Shown: positions 22,162 to 33,144, counted from the stretch's first letter. The stretch: DNA of 64,000 nucleotides from Ricinus communis (GCF_019578655.1 NC_063264.1:10953213-11017212), one strand, 5' to 3'. Translations and numbers: made by a program. Notes: generated by a model not told the origin, from the sequence alone.

Positions 22162-22179
22162 TCCCCGACAACGGCGCCA
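22162..22179 (-). other. Primer-binding site for tRNA-Asp, one mismatch
   Basis: The plus strand 'tccccgacaacggcgcca' differs at one base from the sites at 6563 and 11206. It is 6 bp from the LTR-C start at 22186. Confidence 0.88.
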
Positions 22180-22185
22180 AAAACA

Positions 22186-23656
22186 TGATGGGCTAATAAT
22201 GCAACCTACACCTAAGACAGTGAACCTATCGATGCGGTCTAGCACTAGTGAGTATAAAGGTCGTATCCTTGGAGATCGGGTGAACCTAAAGTTACTACTG
22301 TTCGCTATGTTATTTAGTCTAAAATAAGGTGTGAGAAGGCTAAATTAATTAACTAATGCTTATAAATGCAAATAAAGGAACAACAACAACTGGCAATCAA
22401 AAGACAACCATAACAAAGAAGGAAACCCGAAGGGGACCTAAGTGATGGAATTCTAAGGTTGATTTTATAAACTACCAATCTTGCTACCCGCGCCTAAATC
22501 CTGAATCGAACTCGACTCCTCTCTCGAGCTCACCGAATTCCTAAACCTGCACTAACCTAATGGAATCTCTTTCTATCAAATTATTACAGATTAGCATTAA
22601 GCATCATTTAGATCTATTAAGAGTTTTTAGTTCTTAATCCGGCGAGTGAATTAACCTTATCTCTAAGTGTTAACTACCAGTTCTTACTATTTAATTTCTA
22701 GTTGTAACAAGCATTTCTCAATGTCAAGAAACAACCCAAAAGACAATTAATTCAACGTCGCAAAATAATTGAATCAAATTTTATTACTAAACAGTAAGAA
22801 GATTACAAGAATGGCAAATAAAAATCTAACAGTTAAACACAATCCATCAACAAAGGTGAACCCCAATAGGTTCGGCAGCCCTAGCTACTCATAATGAAAG
22901 AAACAAATACAAAAGAAAATAAATAAAAGAAAAGGAATTGGAACATGTAACCCCTCTTCTCTCGAATCGGAGTGGAAATGTCGCAAGTGCCAATTCTGAA
23001 ACCAGCCTCAAGTATGGATCTCAGATGTCTTAGTCAATCGTCTAGAACCTTCAATCTTTGCTTAAATCTCCCAAATCACTCCTTTACGATGTTGATCTCT
23101 CAAAATGTCTAGAACATAGGTGTAGAAGTGAGGGGTCGCACGCGTAGAGAAGTCTAAAAATCAGAAGCGGAACCCTTTCTCATTTTACGTGCGCCTACTT
23201 ATAGGCAGAAGTGAACTACCCCGTGCAATGGCCCGTGCCATGACCCGTGCCACGACCCGTGCAAATATGCATGGCCTGTGCAACACCCCGTGCTAATATG
23301 CATGGCCCGTGCACCGACCCGTGCATTGGCCCGTGCAATGGCCCGTGCCATAATGCAAGGTCCGTGCAAAGGGCAAGGGAGGCCGTGCAAATGTGCATGG
23401 TCATGCAATTGCCCGTCCGAAGGCCTCGAATTGCATGCTAATCAAGGAATCGACCTCGACAGACATCTAATATGCGTAAATCATCCATATAGCTTGGTTT
23501 CTGCCTAGAAATCATCAATTTCCCATCAATGAGTCCGAAAACCTGAAAAACTTAGAAACATACCAAAGTGCGATCAAACAGGAATAAATATGACTCAAAT
23601 ACACGAATAAATGACTAATAAACAATCAATAATTATGCATATAATCATCTACATCA
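22186..23656 (-). repeat. 5' LTR-C, complete (1471 bp)
   Basis: It is bounded by TGATGGGCTA beside the PBS and 'tctacatca' at the far end, the canonical TG..CA. The TATA complement 'acttata' is at 23197-23203. Directly to the right, upstream in the element's sense, lies an expanded run of about 12 bp units ('cccgtgcaatgg', 'cccgtgccatga') at 23219-23410. Other copies carry shorter versions. It serves as reference for LTR-C in this window. Confidence 0.88.
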
Positions 23657-24520
23657 TCAATCAAGAATGATGAAAAATAATAGAAATTACTAAAGAAGCA
23701 GAATTACAAGGCAAGAGTTGAAGAGAAACCTCTAAGAAAGCAAGATTGTAATTTGGGTTCTTGTATCCTTTCTCCAATCAAACAGCAACCAAAACCCAAT
23801 TTTAGACTTCAAGATCAATTTAAAACCTTCAATAATGTTGTTTAATCAATAGACAATTAGATTAGAAACAAAAGTCTCTAAAAAAGTTAATAAAAATTGC
23901 TTGAACAATCATTGCGCACCAATTCTCTCAATTCTGCCCAAAAGCTCAAGAACAATTAAAAAGGAGAAAAGAAGGAGAAAATTCATGGAATCAATAAGCA
24001 ATTAGGATATGAGATTGTATTTTTAGAGTTTGATCTATTCTCTAGTTGGTTTGTTGTCAATATAATTAGATCTACTAAGCAAATCCTCTTATCTCACTGA
24101 ATTGAATAGATTAGCTACTTTCTAGCTACACCACTTCCTAAAATATAAGAAGCTTCTCTGTCAAAGAAAATGTGAATAACAAGATTAGCCCCTACAAATA
24201 CTCAAAAATGAAATCAAGAATTAAAATTTTCAAGAAAATACACAAGATAGTTCAACAAAATCAAGAAATTCAAGAGAGCTTTCAAGATTGCGAAAACTTC
24301 TTCAAGATTCAATTTTTTTAATACTTTTCTCTTTTTTTTTTATACTTTCTTTTTAACTAGATATGAATATGAAATTACACAAAAATAAGAATGATAATGT
24401 AAATCAAGATCACAATCGTACCTCCACTCCAAGATCTCTAAGAAGCCAAAATACCTTCACAAAAATACAACTCAATAACTTGAAAGAGTAAGGATACACA
24501 ATCTGATTTTCAATAGCCAA
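23657..24520 (-). other. Probable 5' leader of a minus-strand chromovirus-type element
   Basis: AT-rich and non-coding on both strands, lying on the internal side of the PBS at 24521-24533. The position fits an untranslated leader. It is cut on its left by the 5' LTR-C of the pol-less Athila-like element. I see no gag start in it. Confidence 0.45.
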
Positions 24521-24533
24521 ATCTCTAATACCA
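24521..24533 (-). other. Candidate initiator-tRNA-Met primer-binding site
   Basis: The plus strand 'atctctaatacca' is the complement of TGGTATTAGAGAT, close to the TGGTATCAGAGC start used by chromoviruses and copia elements. The conserved LTR-like block begins a few bases to its right. Confidence 0.6.
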
Positions 24534-24539
24534 AATCTT

Positions 24540-25251
24540 AAGAACCTTTAGGAATAAAATATATGAACTCTAATAGTTATGAACCCATATATCACTAACC
24601 TAGAAATCCACTAACAAATTGAATTAAATCGTCAGATAACGCTAGATCAGATTATAAAGTTGATTAATGGAATTAGACCCAAAAGAAAACTCAGTTCTTT
24701 AAACCCTAATCCTAGCATGCTATAAAGATAGATAAAATGTTTGATAAGTGTTAAATGCATTCAACAAGAATTCAAGAATTCAAGCAATTGTTGCTAAAAT
24801 AATGAAATATCATTAATAATCAAAAACTTTTTATAACATATGGCTTGGTTCAAGTTAAATAGACTTGAAATAAACCCTAGAAGACAACTAATAGGAAAAC
24901 ACTAATATGCCTTAAATAATCTCAATGTTTAAAAATAAAACTAAACCAAGGCCTATAAGCATAATTCAGACTTCATTGGTTCTTCATGGGCTTAGACTTC
25001 CAATAGAGTTAATAAAGCCCAATCTTGATGCTCCTTAATAGTTGTGGATCTTGGACCTTCAAATTGACTCTCCTTGCTAGCCCAATCTTGTATATAGCCC
25101 TTTAAAGCTTGTTGCAACTTCTTAGCTCTAGACCTTGTTATTGGGCCTTGTAGCAAGCTTAGCCCACCTTTAGCACCCTTAGCTTTCCTTTCATACTCCT
25201 CATAAATTCCATCATCTTCAAGCTTTTCTTATGCTAGCCCATCCGTATCAG
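24540..25251 (-). repeat. D repeat copy 1: chromovirus pol C-terminus plus LTR
   Basis: This block recurs at 39604-40314 with clear similarity. Reading leftwards from 25251 (TGATACGGATGGGCTAGC) it first encodes a Pol C-terminal tail ('GLSLLQGPITRSRAKKLQQA', then a GYIQDWASKE block). That signature closes gypsy polyproteins. It then becomes non-coding LTR-like sequence ending beside the tRNA-Met-type PBS. Pol tail, LTR and PBS in that order is what recombination between two tandem elements would leave. The exact LTR start inside the block (around 24990) is not resolved. Confidence 0.62.
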
Positions 25252-28200
25252 ACCTAATTCCATCGGTGAAGCTTATCAATTGCGTTCCCATGATTCCTTA
25301 ATGAACATAAGGGGAAATTCGCATCGGCGTACCTAATAGCTTTTCAGCCCAATTCACTTTATTGTATGCCTGCAAACATTAAAACACACTCATTCACAGT
25401 TGGATTAATCAAAAGCAACACGATTTCTCCCTTACACGTGTGGATTTACATCTCTTCCTACTTGATCATCAAGTTGAGCCCTAATACAACCGGTCAAGGT
25501 TGTCAATTGCATTCTCATGATTCCTTAAGCCAATCCTTATGTCATCAGGAGTCCTCGTGCCTAGAGGAATAAAAAATCATAGAGACCTTGATAGTGTTTT
25601 GATCCTCGTCGTTCCTTGTTTCCACCAGAAGATTCATCCATGATCATTCAAAGAATAATATAAATACTTGATCAAATAATTTTCTAATGATATAAATACT
25701 TGATCAACTAATCTTCTTTCTTCACATTTGCCTAAGGATTGGATCAGTGCCTGTGATTGCCTCTTCCAGGCTCTTTCACTCAATAATCGTGTTTATGCTC
25801 CTCAAATAAAACCAAACCATCATAATATATAAAGATTAAAAAGAGAGGCAAAAAAGAGACAAACAAAATGATTATATAGATAGGATTTTGGATCCGATAA
25901 GGGATGAGATCAAAAGTTCTTTGTTCTCTTCTATTCGACTAAGCGTAAGAATCAAATTGAATCGATTTAAATGCAAGGGTAAATGAAAAATACAAAAGAA
26001 AGTGTTGATAAGTTCACAAAGTTCTTGAGAAAACCCATAACTTGATTTCTTGCAAGCTACAAAACTAAAATAATATGCTCACTATCCTCAAGTATTCAGT
26101 TGCATGCGGTTTTAATAGTGCAAAAACCCTCATTCTAAAGGAGGAAGAAACTAGAAGCTAAATATGAATATATAAATAAAAAAAGATGAATAAACTAAAG
26201 TCAAATCAAGAACTGGAGAGGAGTTGATTGGTCAACAACACTCATAATCCCAAATTTTATGAGCCAGGTTGGTGAAAACAAAGGGAAATTCATGTGGACC
26301 TACCAAATTAAAGCTCTGACCCAAATAACATCATTATATGGGTGCCAAACATCAAAAAGCTCGCATTCCAAGTGTATTGCACTTGGATTAATAAAAAACA
26401 ACATGATTTCTACCTTATGTGCATGGATTTACATCTCATCCTACTTGATCATTAAGCTAAGCCCTAATGCCACTAGTCAAACTCGTCATTGCATTCCCAT
26501 GATTCCTTATGCCAATCCATGTGTCATTAAGAGTCCTCGTGCATAAAGGAACAAGAAATGATGAAGATCAAAATGGTGCAAATCCTAAATCAGAATATTT
26601 GGGCATGCCTCGATTCTCGTTATTCCCTATTTCCTTTAAAAGATTCGTCTAGTGTTCATTTGAAGAATATCAATACTCGATCAACTAATTTTATTTCTTC
26701 GCATTTGTTTAAGTATTGGATCGGGTGCCTGTGATTACCTCTTTGACACACTTTCATTCAAAAATTGTACTTATGCACCCCAAATAAAATTGAACTATCA
26801 TACTAGACAAAGATGCACAAAAAAACAAAATAAGACACATAGGTAGCATTTTGGTCCCGATAAGGAAAGAAATCATAAGTTCTTTGTTCTCTTTCATATG
26901 GCTAAGCATAAGGATCAAATGGAATTGATTTAAACACAAGGGTAAGAATCAAATAGAATTGATTTAAGCACAAGGGTAAAGAAAGAACATAAAAGAAAGG
27001 AAGGACGTTAGTGATAACTCTACATTCGCTAGCGTAAGACTTGATAAGTATGCAAGGTTCTTGAAAGAACTAATACCTTGATCTCTCGCAATTTAGAAGA
27101 CGAAAATAATATGCATAATAGCCTTAACTATTTGGTTGCCTGCGGTTTTCATAGTGCGAAAGCCCTCATTCCATAAGAAGAGGAACTTACAAGCTAGATA
27201 TGAGTAAATAAATAAATAAATATGAATAAACCAAAGTCAAATCAAGAACTAGAGAGCAATTGACTGATCAATAGCTCTTGTAGTCCCAAATCTTATGAGC
27301 CAGCTTAACAAAATTAAAAGAGAAACTTCACATGGGCCTACCTAATAACTCTTTGACCCATATTACTTCATTATATGCAACCCAACCATGAAAAAGTTTG
27401 CATTTTCAATTGTATTACGCTAGGATTTTCTCCCTTATCCTAGTGGATTTACATCTCATCCTCCTTGATCATTGAGCTAAGCCCAATGCCACTCGCCAAA
27501 CTTGTCAATTTTGTTCCTATGATTCGTCACACGAATCCTTGTATCATCAAGAGTCTTTATGCCTAGAGGGACAAGGAATGATGGGGATTGCAATGATGCA
27601 GATTTTGAATCAAAATATTTGGGCATGCCTTAATTCTCATTGTTCCCTCTTTCTTCCAAAAGATTCATCTATGATCATTCAAAGAATAATATAAATACTT
27701 GATCAACTGATTTTATTTCTTTGCATTTTTCCAAGCATTAGATCAGTGCTTATGATTTCCTCTTCCATATGCTTTCATTCAACACTCATGTTTATGCTCC
27801 CTAAATAATACTAAACCATCAGACTATAAAGAGAGGCACAAAAGAAACGAGCAAAATAAGAACATAGGTAGGATTTCTGATCTAATAAGGAAAGAAATCA
27901 TAAGTTCTTGTTCTCTTCCATACGGCTAGGCATGAGGATTAAATTGAATTGATTTAAGCACAAGGTTAGAGAAAGAATGCAAAAGAAAAGAAGGACGTGA
28001 GCGATAAGTCTATGTTTGCTAGCGTAAGACTTGAGAAGTCTGTAAGGTTCTTGAAAGAACCAATAACGAAAACAAGATTTCCTGCAGTGTAGATGACTGA
28101 AATAATATGCTCACTAGCCTAAATGATTCGATTGTAAGTGGTTTTCATATCGCGAAAGTCCTCATTCCATAAGAAGAAGAAAGTACAGCTAAATATGAAT

Positions 28201-28387
28201 AAATAAAAAAGTAAAGATGAATAAACTAAAATCAAATCAAGAACTAGAGAGGAGTTCACTGCTCAGCAACTCTTGTAGTCTCAAATTTTATGAGCCAACT
28301 TAATAAAAACGATGGGAGGTTCGCACAGGCCTACCTAATAACACTCTAATCCAAATTACTTCATAATATGCATCCTAAACATCAAAT
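25252..28387 (+). repeat. R tandem array, three ~1.0 kb units
   Basis: Anchors of the type 'attgcattcccatgattcct' occur at about 25275, 25506, 26488 and 27509. The spacings are 231, 982 and 1021 bp, so the array starts with one extra 230 bp sub-repeat followed by full units. Each unit repeats the order 'gtcatcaggagtcctcgtgc', 'tcgattctcgtcgttcc', 'gatcaactaatttt', 'caaaccatcat', 'gatcaaaagttctttgttct', 'tagtgcgaaagccctcattc' and 'cacatgggcctacc'. No credible coding sequence is present. The array ends at about 28387, where the first pseudogene block starts. It is a candidate satellite. Confidence 0.8.
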
Positions 28388-28734
28388 ACAGGTTTAAAAT
28401 TATCAGTTCGAGCACGTACATTCATTCATTAGCACCGTGAGAAGCCAGTTCTTCATCCTTGGCAAAGACTGGTGGGAAAGAACAAAAATAAATTATAAGA
28501 TGCAAAATGTATACATGTATGCATGAAACGTCCTAACTAAATCTCCTTTTGGATTTTCAACAGAGGGACCATGAAGGATTGCATAGGCAACTGGACAATC
28601 GGCACCGTCAGAATAACACTCGGCAATGTCAGATCGATACACTGATCCTTCAACTACCAGCCTTGCAGACCCAAGTGATGGATACTAGATCGGATGACGA
28701 GATGGGTGGTTCAGACGAGAACTCGGACTTCTAA
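28388..28734 (+). pseudogene. 3' exons of a DUF7745-like gene, copy 1 (upstream gene)
   Basis: An acceptor-like 'ttttggattttcaacag' ends at 28563 and is followed by 57 codons to a stop at 28734. The sequence is charged and coiled-coil-like (RDHEGLHRQLDNRHRQNNT, then LQLPALQTQVMD and an acidic DDEMGGSDENSDF end). A further exon-like segment (RSQFFILGKDWWE) lies at about 28430-28475. The same order recurs at 33145-33437. A 3' UTR-like stretch with a 19-T run (28856-28874) follows. I take it as the end of a gene whose body lies outside or has been lost; a second gene of the same family starts 365 bp downstream. Confidence 0.5.
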
Positions 28735-29030
28735 CTTTCCTTTGTACTTTTCTTCTGATTACTTGTAAACCTTGAGACCTTTGTAGACCTTTCTAACTTT
28801 TGAAGATATAAAATGTGGTTTTGACTTTTTAATTACTCCATCTTGCTCATTTCTATTTTTTTTTTTTTTTTTTTGCATTTGTATGAGCTTGTGTGCATGG
28901 AAAATCAAGTGAGCACCCAAAAGAACTGCAAAAAATAGCTAAAAATTGCACCGGGAGGCCATACAACTGAATTGGCTTTACATACAACCGATTAGCTAAA
29001 CCTAGCGCCGATAGAATCTACGGTTGTAGA

Positions 29031-29043
29031 GTCCTATATATAT
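29031..29043 (+). promoter_or_regulatory. TATA box of DUF7745-like copy 1
   Basis: 'ctatatatataat' lies 56 bp before the ATG at 29099, with a C/A-rich start-site region between. The paralogue has 'ctataaata' (33761-33769) in the same place, 58 bp before its ATG, which supports a real promoter of the ancestral gene. Confidence 0.6.
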
Positions 29044-29098
29044 AATGAGCCCTGCTTACTTTATCATACATGATTTCACACTTCAAGAGTCAAAAAAT

Positions 29099-30318
29099 AT
29101 GTCTCAAAAAAGTGCCAAAACCCTACAAACTCTTCTTCGATCCCTAACTGGTGATGATTGGATCAAACTTGGAAAATTCCATCTTTCATCTTTTAAGGCC
29201 ATGCAAAAATAAAAAGCTTGATTATGGGTTCCTCCATTCTATTATTAGTTTCTAGTGCCCAATGGACCATGTATATAGATTCAATGGACAAGATTTGTGC
29301 CCTATGATTGAAGAATTTTTTGCTATTCTTGGCGTACCCATAGATTCTATACATCCTATTACTTTGCCAAAACTCAACAAGCCCTTCCTTGGCAAATTAG
29401 TGGATTTATTCGACATGCCCACAGTTGAGGTACTTTCCTATTCTGTTGGCGAGTAAATTACTCTTACTTCATTGATCTCCTCTTGTGAGAAGAAAGACAA
29501 GGACATGCCTTCTTGGTTCTGGATGCTGGGCTTTTACCTTTATGCTCAATGTCTGCTAATTCCTCCCCAAGGAGGGGGAGATATCATAATTCCTAGCATT
29601 ATTGATTAGGTGGAGCACAGAGCAGGTCCGATCTAGTCATTTTGGCTGAAACCATCATTGGGTTAGACATGTACAAAACATCAATGATTTGGTGGCAGCC
29701 TCGTTCTCTTATAAGTATACAACCAAATCTTTTTTCTTTCATTTTTTTTTTGCCTAAACCAACCTTTCAGGTTTTCAACTTAGCGGAATTTATTTTTGCC
29801 TAAGCCACCCTCTCAAGTTTTCAACTTAGCTTATTTTTCTTTTGCTTTCCTTTTTTTTCTATTTCTTATTCTTACTTCTTCTTTTTTTATAGATTTGGCT
29901 ACGGGAGAAGCTTTAAATACTGACCATTCTGAGGGATATCAATAAGTAAGAGTGGAAGCATGTGCAGACCCATTCTATTGTTACCCCATGAGGTCATGAT
30001 GGCTGGATTTGCTTGATGAAAGGCGTTCCAAACACGCTCATTCTCTAGACTTGTCGTTGATGGAGAATCAAGCATGTCATGTTCATGGTATATGATGATT
30101 GTGTACCTTTACGCAGACTACAAGCATCCACCATCTACACTCCATCGAGACATTGTCGCTTGTATGGGCAAAAACAACGGATTTTGGAATTTCCCGCTAA
30201 ATTTGAAGTCTTCCCACTCAGACAGGATTTCTTAGATAAGGTTGAGAGGTTGTCGCCCTACAGAGACGTAGACCAATACCTTAACTTCAAGGGCGATCTT
30301 ACCCTGCCAGTGCTATAG
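29099..30318 (+). pseudogene. DUF7745-like (retroelement-associated) gene, 5' exons, copy 1
   Basis: The ATG at 29099 opens 'MSQKSAKTLQTLLRSLTGDD' then WIKLGKFHLSSF. After a frameshift comes FWCPMDHVYRFNGQDLCPMIEEF, 'FAILGVPIDSIHPITLPKLN', FLGKLVDLF and MLGFYLYAQCLLIPPQGGGD. A GT-AG intron at 29715-29892 is supported by the parallel intron in copy 2; the next exon opens IWLREKL. The last part, 30079-30318, reads MFMVYDDCVPLRRLQA, 'STIYTPSRHCRLYGQKQR', EFPAKFEVFP and DQYLNFKGDLTLPVL. From memory this order is that of plant DUF7745 ('girdin-like') proteins, of unknown function and often repeat-associated. Several stops and a frameshift make it a pseudogene. Confidence 0.62.
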
Positions 30319-30545
30319 GATCAACAAGTGGGGCTTGGTTTGCAGCCATCCCAGCCAAGAGTTTCTAGAGCTCTTCATGAGTCACACCCTTGAAGTCATC
30401 GATGACAGCATTCTGAAGGATCTCAACGTCTTGTTCATGAGCTCTTTCTTTGGCCATCTCTTCAGTAGCTTGGCATCTTAGTCTTTCTAGGGGCTCTAAC
30501 ATAGCTCTAATTCTTGGAGAAATGTGCACTCTTCCAACCTCCCAT
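30319..30545 (-). other. Protein-like open frame on the minus strand, unidentified
   Basis: Reading leftwards from about 30545, one frame stays open but for a single TAG: 'VHISPRIRAMLEPLERLRCQ', then ATEEMAKERAHEQDVEIL, NAVIDDFKGVTHEEL and LAGMAANQAPLVD. Composition and amphipathic spacing look coding. It abuts the end of the plus-strand DUF7745-like exon. Its strand agrees with the tRNA-Arg PBS at 31253-31270, so it may be the first ORF of that element. No family is recognised. Confidence 0.35.
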
Positions 30546-31252
30546 TATCTTGCCTTTTCCAACACAAAAGTTAGTATGATGCATGAGATGCATGATGCAC
30601 ATGCAATGCACAAGGATAAAGAAAAGAGGTTAGCACACACAGTAATATACAATTCATCCTTCCACCTTATTACTCCCGCACACAGTTCATGATGAATCTT
30701 TGTTCCCTAGATTTCTTTGATTTGGGCTTTCTATCAATAGGGATAGTATGCCCAATACCATGCCGTAAGCTCTCAAAGTAGATTAAAACAAACAAAGTAA
30801 TACTTCTTAATGTAAGCATAAAAGCCTACATATTTTAGGCCTAGAACCTGGTTCCACATTTATAGGCCACGCCTTTCAATACTTGGGCTTAAGATACTCA
30901 TAAGGAAAAACATCCCATACAGCAAGCAATAGGATTCCTAAAGGAGATTACTATGGTATTGCCATGAGTTGAGTCTTGGGTAAGGATAAAGGCTCCCACA
31001 AGCATAAACTGTTCTTTCTTGGGTCATCTCCCCACTCAAGGGTCCATACAATGAAGGAAATTCACTCATTACTTGTGATTAATGGTAGCCAGCACTGTAA
31101 TTCTAGGATTCAAGTGGAGCCAAAGAACCATTAGCCGATGCCATCGAGGCTTTAGGGACCAAAGTGTATAATGCACGAAAGTGTAGTGATGCAAGAATAA
31201 TTTGTAACTAATAAAATTAAAGACAAACATACACTGGAATTAGCTTCTATTA
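30546..31252. other. Unassigned sequence between open frame and PBS
   Basis: No gene is recognised. By position it would be the leader of the minus-strand element whose PBS is at 31253. Short 'gatgcatgagatgcatgatgc' like purine/pyrimidine alternation occurs at about 30575-30610. Confidence 0.4.
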
Positions 31253-31270
31253 TCCCCAGTAGAGTCACCA
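31253..31270 (-). other. Candidate tRNA-Arg primer-binding site
   Basis: The plus strand 'tccccagtagagtcacca' is the complement of TGGTGACTCTACTGGGGA, two transitions away from the TGGCGACTCCNCTGGGGA PBS used by Tat/Ogre-type elements (recalled). LTR-like sequence with its own TATA box lies on the correct side. Confidence 0.68.
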
Positions 31271-31271
31271 C

Positions 31272-33007
31272 TATAGGTGGCAATTTCAGGCACATACCTT
31301 ATTATCTTTAGCGACTACGACACTGTAAGGCTTTTTAACCTAATCGGGAACATGCTAACTAATAACTGAGACTAACATACAGATGGGAGTCACCACTTGG
31401 GTAATCACCAGGACACTTTTACTAATGAGCGGCATTTCTCAGATTCCATAAGGAAACTTGCGCCACAAATCTAGAGATGGATTCAGAAAACTAACTTCCT
31501 TATTTGTGTATATCAGATTCCATAAGGAAGCTTACGCTACAAATCTAGAGATGGATTCGGAAAACTAACTTCTTTATTTGTGTATATCAATCTTTAATTT
31601 TATTGTTTAACAAATTATTCCCTATGAATGCTCTCGTCATCCATCTATGCTATAGCTCATTATGGAGGGTGCAGAATGTGGCATATTAACCTCGTGTTAT
31701 ATTTTTGTATGGATTTCGAAAATGACCTCAATCCCTCGGGAATCCTTTTTTCTTAAGTTTGGAAAGATCAAGCCAAGCTATTTGCAAGCAATTCATACAT
31801 AGACATGCCAAAACAACACATATAATTCACCTAAGTCTAGTCCATTTTTTATTCAACCTAGCCCATATTGGAGTTGTTAGCCTAATTTACTAATTAATTA
31901 TGTGTAAGGCCCATCTAATCTAGTCCAATTACCTATTATTCTTTGATATCCAGCCTTTAGACCTAATCGACTCCTTATTATGATGAGGCCTATTTATTAA
32001 TTAGAATATAAAATAAAATATAACCAAGTAAAAGCAACAGGAATTAATTGAACAATTGAGAAACCTTAAAACTGATAAAAACCCTAAAATTGAAAGTACA
32101 TTAAATAAACATATGGAAAATCAATCATGTCATCATATTAGACATATTTAATTACATAATCATAATAAAAGAATATCTAAACATTAATCCTATGATATGT
32201 TCCTAGTTAGATCTAAAACCCTAATTGGCAAAATATCATATTTCAAAATCCTAGAGTTCTTATTATTAGATTCAAAATCCAATAATCATGCATATTTATA
32301 AAAATCCTAATCTAATCATACTAATTATAAGTCATAATCCTAATCATGTTTCTAAAAGTAAATAACAAAAGAAATAAAAAAAAGCGAATGAAGGAACCAA
32401 TTTCTAGGATAATAATGGATGCATGATTGAAGGAACCTTTAGGTTATACCGTAGTTGGTAGATCTATGCGTCTCAGGTGATTAGAATGCATTGGAGTCAA
32501 AGACTGGATAGGAATCCAGTGCTAGATCTGGTGTACAAAATTCTTCTATCAATTTAGAAACAGGTTTGCAAAAATGATTCTTTCTTTAGTGGCTTGTTTC
32601 CAAAACCGTTCTCTGTTAGTAGCTTGAGTCTTGAATTTTCAAATAAGAATGGCGTTTTTTCTCTCTTTCTCTAGATTTCCTTTATGTATTTTCTCTCGGT
32701 GCTTTTCAAGTTTTGATATTAGTTGTTGCCAAATCTCAGTTCTTAATTGCTAACCCTAACCTTAATCACCTTTTTCTATTTATAGAGGTAGGGTTTCAAG
32801 GAAAATCCTAAGGGTGATGGTAGATTTTAAAATATTATCGATAAATAAAAAATCTTATTTTTAAAACTTAAATAATTTCAACAAAAATAATGATTATCAA
32901 CAAGAAAACCTTATAGAATATGTATATGGGCATAAAATTGTTGAGAAGAATGACATCGGAGTGCAAAAATCCAATCGGCTATATGTAGAGAAAGTTCAAA
33001 ACTTTCA
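31272..33007 (-). repeat. Putative Tat/Ogre-type 5' LTR
   Basis: About 1.7 kb of non-coding AT-rich DNA lies on the LTR side of the tRNA-Arg PBS, with a minus-strand TATA box (CTCTATAAATAGA, 32775-32787). Within it a 74 bp segment is tandemly duplicated (31440-31512 and 31515-31588; both contain 'cagattccataaggaa', 'aaatctagagatggattc' and 'ttatttgtgtatatca'). The outer end is uncertain because LTR-A sequence begins at 33008 and no TG terminus is clear. Confidence 0.5.
32775..32787 (-). promoter_or_regulatory. TATA box of the putative Tat/Ogre LTR
   Basis: The plus strand 'tctatttatagag' gives CTCTATAAATAGA on the minus strand, followed in the element's direction by a purine-rich leader. It is a typical plant TATA context and placed within the presumed LTR. 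Confidence 0.5.
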
Positions 33008-33108
33008 CTTTCCCGAGGAATACGACCTTGATACTCACCATTAGTGCTAGACTACATCGATAGGTACACTGCCTTAGATTGTAGCTAACACAAGTAGCAC
33101 ACACATCA
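33008..33108 (+). repeat. LTR-A terminal fragment (about 100 bp)
   Basis: This is the reverse complement of the first 100 bp of LTR-A ('cgataggtacactgccttag', 'gtagctaacac'), ending in 'acacatca'. No PBS follows, so it is a broken LTR end left between the Tat/Ogre-like LTR and the second pseudogene. Confidence 0.8.
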
Positions 33109-33144
33109 TAACACATAATACAAGTAACCATATAAGTTTAGAGA

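Larger units (their letters stand above)
17454..23656 (-). mobile_element. Athila-like element with both ends but without RT, RNase H and integrase
   Basis: Read right to left: 5' LTR-C (22186-23656), tRNA-Asp PBS, gag, protease, then directly the 3' internal region with a micro-ORF, polypurine tract and 3' LTR-C (17454-18332, outer part lost). All of RT, RNase H and integrase is absent. The joint is at 20410/20411, and a second deletion removed the end of gag with its zinc knuckle (about 21193). The element could move only with proteins supplied in trans. The 5 bp outside the 5' LTR are 'tcaat'; the other side is truncated, so no TSD test is possible. Confidence 0.82.

Noticed and set aside
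23199..23508. Ala/Arg/His-rich open frames over the GC-rich cluster (e.g. 'ARANARVGARAM')
   Set aside because: They arise from the 12 bp repeat in the LTR promoter, appear in several frames on both strands and change with unit number.
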